From Synechococcus sp. CCY 9618 (GTDB lineage Bacteria > Cyanobacteriota > Cyanobacteriia > PCC-6307 > Cyanobiaceae), in assembly GCF_019038415.1 (NCBI RefSeq), contig NZ_JAFKRG010000048.1, forward strand, positions 62,001 through 126,000: a DNA stretch of 64,000 nt, read 5' to 3'. This document shows, piece after piece, positions 56,150 through 64,000 of the stretch. The notes under the pieces are model-generated. The model did not search any database and was not told where the DNA came from. It saw only the letters and a list, made by a program, of their open reading frames with translations. The first letter of the stretch is position 1, and every line of letters starts with the position of its first letter. The position numbers and the translations under genes are program-made.

Positions 56150-56796
56150 TGCTCAAGATCTGCGGTCTGAGGGAGCCGGACCAGGCCGCCGCGATCGCGG
56201 CCCTTGGGGTCGATGCCATCGGCGTGATCGCCGTGCCCGCCTCTCCGCGCTTCCTGTCGCCGCCCCAGCGGCCCGAGCTGTTCGCTGCGATGGCGGCGGC
56301 AGGGTCTGGCTGCTCCGGCGTGCTGGTGGTGGCCGATCCCACCGACGCGCAACTTGAGGAGCTGGACGGTGCGAGGGGCCACGCGGTAGTGCAGCTCCAT
56401 GGCGATGAGAGCGTGGAGCGTTGCCGCGAGCTGGGTCAGCGGCTCGACGTCCGCCTCTGGAAGGCCCTGCGGGTGCGCAGCCCCGCGGATCTGGAGCAGG
56501 CGGCCGCCTACGCCGGAGTGGTGGAGGCCCTGCTGCTCGATGCCTGGGTGCCCGGTCAGCTGGGGGGCACGGGCCACCGGATCCCGACGGAGTGGCTCGT
56601 GGGCTTCCGCCCGCCGATCCCCTGGTGGCTGGCCGGAGGGGTGGGTCCTGAGACGGCGGGCGACCTGCTGGCCCTGCTTCGCCCCGATGGCCTCGATGCC
56701 TCCAGTGCGGTGGAGCGGAGTCCGGGCTTCAAGGATCTGGCGCGGGTCGCGGCCCTGGTGGCGACGGTGCGTGGATCGATCTGCGCCGCCGGTTGA
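56149..56796 (+). CDS. trpF: Phosphoribosylanthranilate isomerase
   Basis: 215 residues from a TTG at 56149 (MLKICGLREPDQAAAI). The N-terminal KICG catalytic Cys motif, GVDAIGVI, VQLHGDE and the C-terminal phosphate-binding LAGGVGPE and GLDASSAVE complete the TIM barrel. It converts PRA to CdRP in tryptophan synthesis. It overlaps by start codon with the protease gene on the other strand. Confidence 0.93.
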   Translation: MLKICGLREPDQAAAIAALGVDAIGVIAVPASPRFLSPPQRPELFAAMAAAGSGCSGVLVVADPTDAQLEELDGARGHAVVQLHGDESVERCRELGQRLDVRLWKALRVRSPADLEQAAAYAGVVEALLLDAWVPGQLGGTGHRIPTEWLVGFRPPIPWWLAGGVGPETAGDLLALLRPDGLDASSAVERSPGFKDLARVAALVATVRGSICAAG

Positions 56797-56852
56797 TTGG
56801 CGTTTGGCCCTGGCGGGGCCAGGATCGGTGCGCTCACCGTCATCTTCCCCCC

Positions 56853-57377
56853 TTGGCCTTTCTCCCTCGCGTCCCAGGCCTTCCCCTGGCTCTGACCCTG
56901 CTGCTGGCCGGGACAGGAGCTGGAGGCCTGCGGGCCCAGGATCTGGTGGGCTGTCAGCTGGTAGGGGCCACGTTGCAGTGCGTTCCTGGGGTCACGGCGG
57001 ATCCCCAGCAGCAGATCCGCATCCTGCGTCAGGAGATCGCCGGGGATCAACAGCTGGAGGGCGCGGTGGAGCAGGGGGTGGAGGGACTCGACAACCTGGT
57101 GCTGAAGGGGGAAGCGCGCCAGGGTGCTCTGCTGGAGGCGACCGCCTCCGCCGAGGGTCTGGCGGCCCTGCCCCCCGGTGCCTTCCACTGGTACCGCCTG
57201 GCTCCGGGCCGGCGCCACTGGCAGCTGATCCAGGGGGCCAGCGGACCCAGCTACCCCCTCACATCCGCCGACGTGGCCTACAAGCTGATGGTGGTGGTGG
57301 CCGTGCCGACCGGCGCCGGCAGCCAGCGCAGCGCCTCCCAGGTGGTGGGGCCGATCATGGCCACACCGGGCCTCTGA
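56853..57377 (+). CDS. Secreted hypothetical protein
   Basis: 174 residues from a TTG at 56853. A signal peptide (about 8-28, GLPLALTLLLAGTGAGGLRAQ) is followed by a mature domain with two Cys close together (GCQLVGATLQC), a helical middle and a beta-rich end (FHWYRLAPGRRHW). I recall similar proteins in picocyanobacteria, function unknown. A longer frame to 56793 is open but unlikely. It converges on folE. Confidence 0.55.
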   Translation: MAFLPRVPGLPLALTLLLAGTGAGGLRAQDLVGCQLVGATLQCVPGVTADPQQQIRILRQEIAGDQQLEGAVEQGVEGLDNLVLKGEARQGALLEATASAEGLAALPPGAFHWYRLAPGRRHWQLIQGASGPSYPLTSADVAYKLMVVVAVPTGAGSQRSASQVVGPIMATPGL

Positions 57378-57396
57378 TCGGCGCGGGGGCAATGCC

Positions 57397-58140
57397 TCAG
57401 GTGCTCAGCACGGACTCCTGCTGGCGGACCAGCTCGAAGAACTCCTGCTTCAGGCTGGGGTCGTGGCGGAAATCGCCGCGCACCACTGAGTTGACCATGC
57501 TGGTCTGGGGCTCTTTCACCCCGCGCCATTTCATGCAGTAGTGCTGGGCTTTGACCAGGATGGCCAGGCCGAGGGGCTGGCAGAGCCGCTCGATCTCGTC
57601 GGCCAGGATGATCACGGCTTCTTCCTGGATGTGGGGACGGGAGAAGACCCAGTCGGCTACACGGGAGAATTTGGAGAGACCGATGACCCGCTCGCCGGGT
57701 TTGATCCCGATCCAGCAGTTGCCGAGGATCGGAACCAGGTGGTGAGAGCAGGCGGAGCGGATGGAAATGGGCCCCACGGTATAGATCTCATCCAACTGCT
57801 TCACGTTGGGGAAGCTGGCGATCTTGGGCTGCTCGTGATAGCGGCCCTTGAACACCTCATGGAGGTACATCTTGGCGACCCGCTCGGCCGTCTCTTCGGT
57901 GTTGTGATCATTTTCGATATCGATCACCAGGCTTCTCAGAAGCTCGCGGACCTTGCCGGCCACCTCGATCTCCAGCTGGTCGAGCTCCCCGTCGCGCAGG
58001 TGATCGGAGATGTTGTCGTTGGCCAGGAACGGAACTCCCTCCTTCTGCAGGCGCTCGCGAATCCGCACGCTGATGGGAAGGGGCGTCGTGACGGGCGCGG
58101 CCTGTCGGGCGCTGAGCCCATGGGGGAGGGTGGATGTCAT
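57397..58140 (-). CDS. folE: GTP cyclohydrolase I
   Basis: 247 residues. The zinc ligands are in SACSHHLVPI (Cys and His) and KAQHYCMKWRG (second Cys), with GERVIGLSKF and QTSMVNSVVRG binding GTP. It makes dihydroneopterin triphosphate for folate and, in cyanobacteria, pterin glycosides. The N-terminus has about 40 extra residues. It follows the SDR gene by 8 bases. Confidence 0.95.
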   Translation of the reverse strand: MTSTLPHGLSARQAAPVTTPLPISVRIRERLQKEGVPFLANDNISDHLRDGELDQLEIEVAGKVRELLRSLVIDIENDHNTEETAERVAKMYLHEVFKGRYHEQPKIASFPNVKQLDEIYTVGPISIRSACSHHLVPILGNCWIGIKPGERVIGLSKFSRVADWVFSRPHIQEEAVIILADEIERLCQPLGLAILVKAQHYCMKWRGVKEPQTSMVNSVVRGDFRHDPSLKQEFFELVRQQESVLST

Positions 58141-58148
58141 AGGGGGGT

Positions 58149-58859
58149 TCAGAAAGCTCCGGCGGCCGGCATCAGGGTCAGGTCTTCGACCGTCTGTGTG
58201 GTGGGTTGGCGCGCGAGGTAAAGCAGGGTTTCAGCCACCTGCTCGGCTGAAAGCATGGCATGTCGGTCGAAGGAACTGTGGACGGTTTCACTGTCCCAGA
58301 GTGGCGTATTCACCGCACCCAGGGTGAGGGTGCTCACCCGTATGCCGGCGGCCCGCTCCTCTGCCTCGAGGCAGCGGCTGAAGGAGGCCAGGGCGGCCTT
58401 GCTGACGCAGTAGGCCCCCCAGTCGGGAAAGGCATGGCGGGCGGCATGGCTGCTGACATTGATGATCCTTCCGCCGCCCGCCTGCCGCAGCCGGGGCAGC
58501 ACCGCGGCGCAGACCTGAAAGACACTGGTGAGGTTCAGCTGCAGCAGCCACTGCCAGCGTTCGAGGGGCATCTCCGCCAGGGGACCGGTCCAGGCGGCGC
58601 CGGCGTTGTTGATCACCACCCCGGGGACCGGCCCCCGGCTCAGCAGATCCTCCAGTCCGGGGCCGATGAGGTCGGGACGGGTCAGATCGAGCCCCAGGGT
58701 CTCCACGCGTCGGCCGGTGGCCCGGAGCTCTGTGGCGAGTCCGTCGAGATCCTGGCTGGGGCGGGCCACCAGCAGCAGGTCAAGGCCTTCGGCGGCAAAC
58801 CGGCGGGAGGTGGCGGCACCGATGCCTCTGGAGGCGCCGGTGATCAGGGCGGCGGGCAA
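58149..58859 (-). CDS. Short-chain dehydrogenase/reductase
   Basis: 236 residues, classical SDR. The NAD(P) motif is TGASRGIGAAT (about 7-17), NNAG is near residue 85, the catalytic Ser is in INVSSHAA, and Tyr/Lys are in YCVSK. The substrate is unknown; a 3-oxoacyl, pteridine or polyol reductase are possible. It is 26 bases downstream of accA and may be in that operon. Confidence 0.88.
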   Translation of the reverse strand: MPAALITGASRGIGAATSRRFAAEGLDLLLVARPSQDLDGLATELRATGRRVETLGLDLTRPDLIGPGLEDLLSRGPVPGVVINNAGAAWTGPLAEMPLERWQWLLQLNLTSVFQVCAAVLPRLRQAGGGRIINVSSHAARHAFPDWGAYCVSKAALASFSRCLEAEERAAGIRVSTLTLGAVNTPLWDSETVHSSFDRHAMLSAEQVAETLLYLARQPTTQTVEDLTLMPAAGAF

Positions 58860-58885
58860 CGGCTGATGCGGCAGGGGGCCAAACC

Positions 58886-59875
58886 CTACGGCGCTAGAGC
58901 GTGATCCGCTGCCGCCCCCTCCAGGACCTGGCCCATGCTTCGGAACTTGGCGTAGCGGGCCTCGATCCGTTCGCTCTCGGTGAGGGTCTGCAGTTCGTCC
59001 AGGTGGCTCAGCAGGGCCTGGCGAAGCGTTTCTGCAGCCTGGATCGGAGCCCAGTGGTTGCCCCCGGAGGGTTCCTTCAGCAGGGCATCCACCAGGCCAA
59101 GCTGCAGCAGATCGGCCCCTGTGATGCGGAGGGCCTCCGCAGCGGCGGGGGCCTTGGCGGCGTCGCGCCAGAGGATCGAGGCACAGGCTTCCGGGCTGGC
59201 CACGGTGTAGACGCTGTGCTCGAACATGAGCAGCCGGTCGGCAACGCCGATGCCCAGGGCGCCACCGGATCCCCCTTCACCGATGACCACGGCGATGATG
59301 GGCACCCGCAGCCGGAACATCTCGCGCAGATTCACGGCGATCGCCTCCCCCTGGCCCTGCTCCTCCGCCGCGACCCCGGCATAGGCGCCGGGGGTGTCGA
59401 TGAAACTGAGGATCGGCAGGCGGAAGCGATCGGCGTGCTCCATCAGCCGCAGGGCCTTGCGGTAGCCGCCGGGGGAGGCCATGCCGAAGTTGCGGGCCAC
59501 GTTCTCCTTCATGTCCCGCCCTTTCTGGTGGCCGAGCAGCAGCACGGGCTGGTCACCGATGCGCCCGACACCGCCCACCAGGGCACGGTCGTCGTTGCCG
59601 CGGCGGTCGCCGTGGAGTTCGATCCATTCGTCGCTGATCACCTGGATGTAATCCAGGGTGCTGGGCCGCTGGGGGTGGCGGGCCACCTGAATTTTCTGGG
59701 CCGGTGTGAGGGAGCTGAAGATCTCCTCGCGGCGGCGGGTGGCGAGGGTTTCCAGCTGCAGCAACTGCTGACTGACGTCCACCTCGGAATCACGGGCCAG
59801 CTGGCGGATCTGCTCGATCTGCTCCTCGAGTTCCACGAGGGGTTTCTCGAAATCCAGGAGGGCGCGTCTGGCCAT
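58886..59875 (-). CDS. accA: Acetyl-CoA carboxylase carboxyltransferase subunit alpha
   Basis: 329 residues. Signature segments are the N-terminal [57 protein letters not shown] and [14 protein letters not shown]. With AccD it transfers CO2 from biotin to acetyl-CoA to make malonyl-CoA for fatty acids. It follows aar by 22 bases; the ado-aar-accA order links alkane-forming genes to fatty acid supply. Confidence 0.96.
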   Translation of the reverse strand: MARRALLDFEKPLVELEEQIEQIRQLARDSEVDVSQQLLQLETLATRRREEIFSSLTPAQKIQVARHPQRPSTLDYIQVISDEWIELHGDRRGNDDRALVGGVGRIGDQPVLLLGHQKGRDMKENVARNFGMASPGGYRKALRLMEHADRFRLPILSFIDTPGAYAGVAAEEQGQGEAIAVNLREMFRLRVPIIAVVIGEGGSGGALGIGVADRLLMFEHSVYTVASPEACASILWRDAAKAPAAAEALRITGADLLQLGLVDALLKEPSGGNHWAPIQAAETLRQALLSHLDELQTLTESERIEARYAKFRSMGQVLEGAAADHALAP

Positions 59876-59897
59876 GGTCTTTCGGTCGTGGGAGGAC

Positions 59898-60947
59898 TCA
59901 GGCGGAGGTGAGGCTGGGAATCGGGGCCGGACTCTCCAGGCCCAGGGCCCGGAACCCGTGGCGCAACGAAGCGGCGCCGATCAGGTCCATCTTCTCCAGG
60001 GTGATGTTGTTGCGACCCCAGCTGAAATTGGTGTGCAGGCCTTCGAACTCCAGGAGCATGGCTTCGGCGAAGCAGGCGAACATCTGACGCTGGGGATTGG
60101 CCATCTCGGCCGCTTCCATCATCTGCCAGCCGATGTCGGAGGCGAACTCCACGATGCCACCTTTCAACACATGGATGCCCTCGCCGGCCGCCCTGGTGTC
60201 CAGGTTCTTGGGATAGCCGCCATCGATCATCAGGCAGGGGCGGTGCAGCCGCTGGGGATCGATCGTGCTGGCCTGGGCCAGACTGGCCACCCACACCACC
60301 ACATCCGCTTCCTCCAGCGCCTCTTCCAGGGAGAGGATGCGGCCGCCGCCCAGGTCGGCCTGCAGATCGGTCAGGGGTTGGGGACGGCGGGCCACCAGAA
60401 GCAGTTCCGCCACGCCGGTGCGCTGGGAGAGCCAGCGGCAGACGGCGCTGCCGATATCGCCGGTGGCGCCCACCACAGCCACCCGGGCCCGGCGCAGATC
60501 GACGCCGAGCCGGGGGGCGTTCTCCTCCACCTGGCGGCAGATCACCCAGGCCGTGTGGGTGTTGCCGGTGGTGAAGCGCTGCCACTCCAGGGTGGTGGCG
60601 CGCACCTGCTGTTCCCTGAGCAGCTTGAAATCCTCGAAGATGATCGAGGTGAAGCCCCCGAGGGCGGTGATGTCAATGCCGTTCTTCTGCGCCAGTTCCA
60701 TGGCGTTGAGCACTTTGCGCTTGGCCGTCTTGAAGCGACTCAGCATTTCGGGCACGAACACCGAATCGATGTAGGCCCCTTCGATGCGCTTACCCGTGGG
60801 GCTGGTGAGGCTGATCCTCTCCACCAGCTGGGGAGGAGCACTGCACCACATGGCCAGATCGCCTTCCGCATAGTCCTCGAAACCGAGGCTCCGGGCCAGC
60901 TGACGGGCCGACTCGAAGCTGGTGGAATGACCGATCAGGCCGAACAT
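59898..60947 (-). CDS. aar: Long-chain acyl-ACP reductase
   Basis: 349 residues. A Rossmann NADPH motif ([16 protein letters not shown]), the catalytic Cys region [13 protein letters not shown] and an N-terminal acyl-binding domain ([18 protein letters not shown]) match AAR. It reduces fatty acyl-ACP to fatty aldehyde, the substrate of ADO. It is 83 bases downstream of ado. Confidence 0.95.
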   Translation of the reverse strand: MFGLIGHSTSFESARQLARSLGFEDYAEGDLAMWCSAPPQLVERISLTSPTGKRIEGAYIDSVFVPEMLSRFKTAKRKVLNAMELAQKNGIDITALGGFTSIIFEDFKLLREQQVRATTLEWQRFTTGNTHTAWVICRQVEENAPRLGVDLRRARVAVVGATGDIGSAVCRWLSQRTGVAELLLVARRPQPLTDLQADLGGGRILSLEEALEEADVVVWVASLAQASTIDPQRLHRPCLMIDGGYPKNLDTRAAGEGIHVLKGGIVEFASDIGWQMMEAAEMANPQRQMFACFAEAMLLEFEGLHTNFSWGRNNITLEKMDLIGAASLRHGFRALGLESPAPIPSLTSA

Positions 60948-61030
60948 GCAGGAAGAAGAACGCGGCGGCGAGGGGGGAGAGCCGGATGTCGCCGACGCTA
61001 CATCCTCCCAGGGTGGACGTCAGGAGAGGG

Positions 61031-61771
61031 TCAGCCGATCAGGGCCGCAGCCGCCATACGGGCGATTTCCCTCGGGGTGAAGCCGATGTCGGTGAGGGCG
61101 TCCTGGTAGGCGATCAGGAAATCCTCGATCAGATCCTCCTTCTCCATGTGAAGCACGGCAGCGTCGGCGGCCACCCGATCCAGCATGCGGCGCACGTGGG
61201 GAAGGTTCTCCCGGTTGGCCTGTTCCAGCTCGGCGCGGGATTCCTCCAGATGGGCCTTGAGCCATACCTGACCGTAGTTGAGGTGGGTGTATTCGTCTTT
61301 CACCACCCCTTCGGTGATCCTGCGGGCGAAGGGATCCGCCACGGGAATGTAGATGTGGTAGGCCGAGATGGCGAAGGCTTCGATCAGCAGGGCCTGGATC
61401 AGCAGGCAGGTGACCACCTTGCCCTCCGTCAGAGCGGCCTGAAAGTTGTTGCGGAGGGGGGAGAAGAACTCCTGGGCGAACGGCATGTCGGCGACGACAC
61501 CGAGGTTGTTGCCGCAGGCGGTGAATCCCTTCATGTGCTTGATCTCCATCCGGGCCAGGCGAGCCAGCTCCTCGGCCTGGTCGGGAAGCAGGGTCCCCAG
61601 CGACATGTAGTTGTCATGGGCCTCCTGCTCGCCCTCGATCACGATCGCGTTGATGCGGCTGTAGGCGTCCTTGTAGGCGTCCGTGGTGAAGTCGGGCAGG
61701 TCGCTTCCCTCGACCGGGCCCGTGGGATCCAGCGATGAATCGGCGGACTTGGTGGTTTCGAGGGTGGGCAT
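61031..61771 (-). CDS. ado: Aldehyde-deformylating oxygenase
   Basis: 246 residues from the ATG at 61771. Ferritin-like di-iron ligands are in [37 protein letters not shown] and [12 protein letters not shown]. It converts fatty aldehyde to alkane and formate using oxygen and electrons from ferredoxin. The first 13 residues of the longer frame lack similarity, so the later ATG is used. Confidence 0.95.
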   Translation of the reverse strand: MPTLETTKSADSSLDPTGPVEGSDLPDFTTDAYKDAYSRINAIVIEGEQEAHDNYMSLGTLLPDQAEELARLARMEIKHMKGFTACGNNLGVVADMPFAQEFFSPLRNNFQAALTEGKVVTCLLIQALLIEAFAISAYHIYIPVADPFARRITEGVVKDEYTHLNYGQVWLKAHLEESRAELEQANRENLPHVRRMLDRVAADAAVLHMEKEDLIEDFLIAYQDALTDIGFTPREIARMAAAALIG

Positions 61772-61812
61772 GGGAACCACGTCGGTGTTGATTCGAGGAA
61801 CTCTAGTCACGG

Positions 61813-62643
61813 TCAGCCACCCGTCGATGGCCAGGCGCTGCGCATCAGGGCGTCCAGACGTCGCTCCCAGCCGCCCACCAGCCGCTGGAACAGCTGGCGG
61901 CCCAGCTCGGCGCTGGCCCCGGTGGGATCGCCGATCACGCCGCTGGCGCTCAGCTCGCCGGTGAGCCAGCTGCAGGGGCAGGCCCCCTCCAGGCTCCAGC
62001 CTTCGGGCGGGATCCCGGACGCAGCCTCAGCGTGGCCCCCATGACCCCCGGCGCCGGGACCATCGGGGCCGGGCAGGGCACCGGCCATGGTGGGCTCGAG
62101 AAACAGCATCAGACTCGTCTCGGCCAGGCCGGCGTGGAGCCCCTCACTGCGTTCCGGTTCGGGGATCAGGGCTCCGAGGTCGTCGGCGCCGCGCCAGAGG
62201 AAGCAGGGCAGCACGGCCAGGCGGGGTTCGAACAGCCGCAGTTCCCGCGCCGCGGCCTCCAGCAGGCCGATCTGGCCGCCGTGGGCGTTGAGAAGCACCA
62301 GTCGTTGGAACCCCGCCGCCGCGATCCCCCTGCCGACGGAACGCACCAGGTCGATCAGCAGGTCGGCGGGCAGGCTGAGCGTGCCGGGGAAGCCCAGATG
62401 CTCGGGGGAGAAGCCGATGCTCTGCACCGGCAGGCGCCAGATCGGCAGGTCGGGGTCGAGCTGCGCCAGCACGGCGTCCGCCACCCGGTCGGCGAACAGG
62501 GCATCGGTCTCCAGGGGCAGCAGGGGGCCGTGCTGCTCGATGGCGCCCAGGGGCCACAGCACCGTGCTCCCCGGCCGGGAGGCCTGATCACGCAGCTCGG
62601 GCCAGCTGAGGCTGGCGAGGTGGCGGTCGCGGCGGAGGGCCAT
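61813..62643 (-). CDS. Creatininase-family amidohydrolase
   Basis: 276 residues. The metal motif [20 protein letters not shown] and [10 protein letters not shown] are diagnostic of the creatininase family, and the Glu near [10 protein letters not shown] completes the site. Members include mycofactocin protease MftE and formamide hydrolases such as ArfB, so the substrate is not creatinine by default. No related pathway genes are adjacent. Confidence 0.85.
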   Translation of the reverse strand: MALRRDRHLASLSWPELRDQASRPGSTVLWPLGAIEQHGPLLPLETDALFADRVADAVLAQLDPDLPIWRLPVQSIGFSPEHLGFPGTLSLPADLLIDLVRSVGRGIAAAGFQRLVLLNAHGGQIGLLEAAARELRLFEPRLAVLPCFLWRGADDLGALIPEPERSEGLHAGLAETSLMLFLEPTMAGALPGPDGPGAGGHGGHAEAASGIPPEGWSLEGACPCSWLTGELSASGVIGDPTGASAELGRQLFQRLVGGWERRLDALMRSAWPSTGG

Positions 62644-62714
62644 CGGCTGGGGGAGGCCGGGCCTCCGGGGGGGATTCGTACAGTGTGGAGCCCCGTGCTT
62701 CGCTGAGGACCTCG

Positions 62715-63980
62715 ATGGCAGGAACCGGCAACTCCGCGCCGCGCCAGCCCAGGAACCCCGCCCAGCGCCCGGTGTCGCCGGCGACGGGTTCCGGGACGGC
62801 CCCTGCGCCCCTGCGCAAGCCCCCCCAGGTGCTGATGATCAAGAAGGAGGAGGAGGTGGCTGCCGAGACACTCCCCGCTCCCGCCGCTTCGAGCTCCGCT
62901 GGTGCTGCCGCCCCCCCCGAGCGCCCCGCGCCTGTTCCAGCGGACGGGGACCGCTTCGATCCGGATGGGCTGGAGGGCCTCACCATGGCCGACCTGCTCG
63001 GCCCTGCTCCAGGGCGGGGCGGCCGCACGTCAGGCGCCCCGTCCGCCGCCGCCGGAACGGCCTCGGCCGCTGCCTCCGCCCGCACCGTCGACGACTTCGA
63101 TTTCGATGAGGAGGCCTTCCTCGCCGCCCTCGACGAGAACGCCCCGGTCGGCACCACCGGAGAGGTGGTGCAGGGGGTGGTGATCGGTCTGGAGAGCGAC
63201 GGCGTCTACGTGGACATCGGCGGCAAGGCCCCCGGTTTCATGCCCAAGAGCGAATGCGGCCTGGGGGTCATCACCAACCTCAAGGAGCGTTTCCCCAAGG
63301 GGCTGCCCATTGAGGTGCTCGTCACCCGGGAGCAGAACGCCGACGGCATGGTCACCATCAGCGCCCGGGCCCTGGCTCTGCGCCAGAGCTGGGAGAAGGT
63401 GCGCCAGCTGGAGAAGGACGGCAAGGCGGTGCAGGTCAGGGTGAACGGGTTCAACCGTGGCGGTGTCACCTGCGATCTGGAGGGACTGCGGGGGTTCATC
63501 CCCCGTTCCCAGCTCAACGAGGGCGAGAACCATGAGGCCCTGGTCGGCCAGACCCTGGGGGTCGCCTTCCTGGAGGTGAATCCCGAAACCCGCAAACTGG
63601 TGCTCTCCGAGAAACGGGCCGCCACCGCCGCCCGCTTCGCCACCCTGGAGGTGGGCCAGCTGGTGGAGGGCCAGGTGGTGTCGATCAAGCCCTATGGCTT
63701 CTTCGTCGACCTGGGCGGCGTCAGCGGTCTGCTGCATCACTCCTGCATCACCGGCGGCGCCCTGCGCGATCTGCGCGAGGCCTTCCAGCAGGGCGAGCAC
63801 CTCAAGGCCCTGATCACCTCCATCGATCCCGCCCGCGGGCGCATCGCCCTCAACACCGCCCTGCTGGAGGGGCCTCCCGGTGAACTGCTGATCGCCAAGG
63901 AGACCGTGATGGCCGAAGCCGCCGACCGGGCCCACCGGGCCCGCGCGCTCCTGCGTCAGCAGGAACAGGACGCGGGATGA
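62715..63980 (+). CDS. S1 RNA-binding domain protein (Rps1b/Nbp1-like)
   Basis: 421 residues from the ATG at 62715. About 140 residues at the N-terminus are Pro/Ala-rich and disordered. Three S1 domains follow (about 150-215, 235-305, 320-390), including GVYVDIGGKAPGFMPKSE and YGFFVDLGGVSGLLHHS. Cyanobacteria have a second S1-like protein with this layout that binds RNA without being the main ribosomal S1. The long disordered N-terminus is unusual. It overlaps the next gene by 4 bases. Confidence 0.85.
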   Translation: MAGTGNSAPRQPRNPAQRPVSPATGSGTAPAPLRKPPQVLMIKKEEEVAAETLPAPAASSSAGAAAPPERPAPVPADGDRFDPDGLEGLTMADLLGPAPGRGGRTSGAPSAAAGTASAAASARTVDDFDFDEEAFLAALDENAPVGTTGEVVQGVVIGLESDGVYVDIGGKAPGFMPKSECGLGVITNLKERFPKGLPIEVLVTREQNADGMVTISARALALRQSWEKVRQLEKDGKAVQVRVNGFNRGGVTCDLEGLRGFIPRSQLNEGENHEALVGQTLGVAFLEVNPETRKLVLSEKRAATAARFATLEVGQLVEGQVVSIKPYGFFVDLGGVSGLLHHSCITGGALRDLREAFQQGEHLKALITSIDPARGRIALNTALLEGPPGELLIAKETVMAEAADRAHRARALLRQQEQDAG

Positions 63981-64000
63981 GCGCAGCGATGCAGGTGGCG
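63977..64000 (+). CDS. Start of an unidentified gene, cut by the window edge
   Basis: An ATG at 63977 overlaps the stop of the S1-domain gene in an ATGA pattern and stays open for the eight codons left (MSAAMQVA). Translational coupling suggests a real co-transcribed gene, but nothing about its product can be told. Confidence 0.4.

Overview
The window is a high-GC, gene-dense cyanobacterial chromosome segment. Its alpha-carboxysome (cso) operon with form IA Rubisco, dark-operative and light-dependent protochlorophyllide reductases, psaM, the aldehyde/alkane gene pair and an NDH-1 CO2-uptake module point to an alpha-cyanobacterium of the Cyanobium/Synechococcus group. This placement rests on gene content; no marker phylogeny was possible.

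Layout. 1-9.2 kb is an accessory stretch, visibly lower in GC from about 2.7 to 8.6 kb. It holds the 3' end of a RecD-like helicase gene, a metallothionein gene, an IS3-family insertion sequence with both terminal repeats, a fused remnant of a nuclease gene and cofG, a methyltransferase, tRNA-Pro(TGG), a probable decayed recombinase, a TPR protein, a second decayed IS end and small secreted proteins. 9.2-25.1 kb is mostly housekeeping: FAH-family hydrolase, a KaiC2-type ATPase beside a CHAD protein, a frameshifted peptidoglycan-binding gene, MFS transporter, L,D-transpeptidase, a short SepF-like protein, RidA, a FutC-like ATPase, GloB, HisG, an ABC exporter, two linked sugar-transferase-type genes and an HtrA protease. 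dnaA follows at 25.2 kb.

26.7-43.6 kb is an almost continuous CO2-concentrating cluster, read mainly on the minus strand. Bicarbonate uptake is sbtA-sbtB. Carboxysome shell, scaffold and enzymes are csoS1, cbbL, cbbS, csoS2, csoSCA, csoS4A, csoS4B and csoS1E, plus csoS1D just upstream. A ferritin-like protein follows, then CO2 hydration (ndhF4, ndhD4, chpX), and Rubisco assembly and repair (acRAF, cbbX). Together they import inorganic carbon, convert CO2 to bicarbonate at the thylakoid, build the carboxysome and keep Rubisco active.

43.8-52.5 kb is pigment and photosystem related: an uncharacterised helix-turn-helix-like protein, chlN-chlB-chlL, a decayed mntP-like gene, an unknown two-gene unit, por and the tiny psaM gene. 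52.6-64 kb carries a CRR6-type NDH assembly factor, a TauE/SafE permease, a lipoate-ligase-like protein, a site-2 protease, trpF, folE, an SDR, accA, aar, ado, a creatininase-family protein and an S1-domain protein.

No CRISPR array, rRNA operon or complete prophage is visible. The least explained items are the protein between csoS1D and chlN, the two-gene unit before por, the orphan KaiC2-type protein and the chain of gene decay events.
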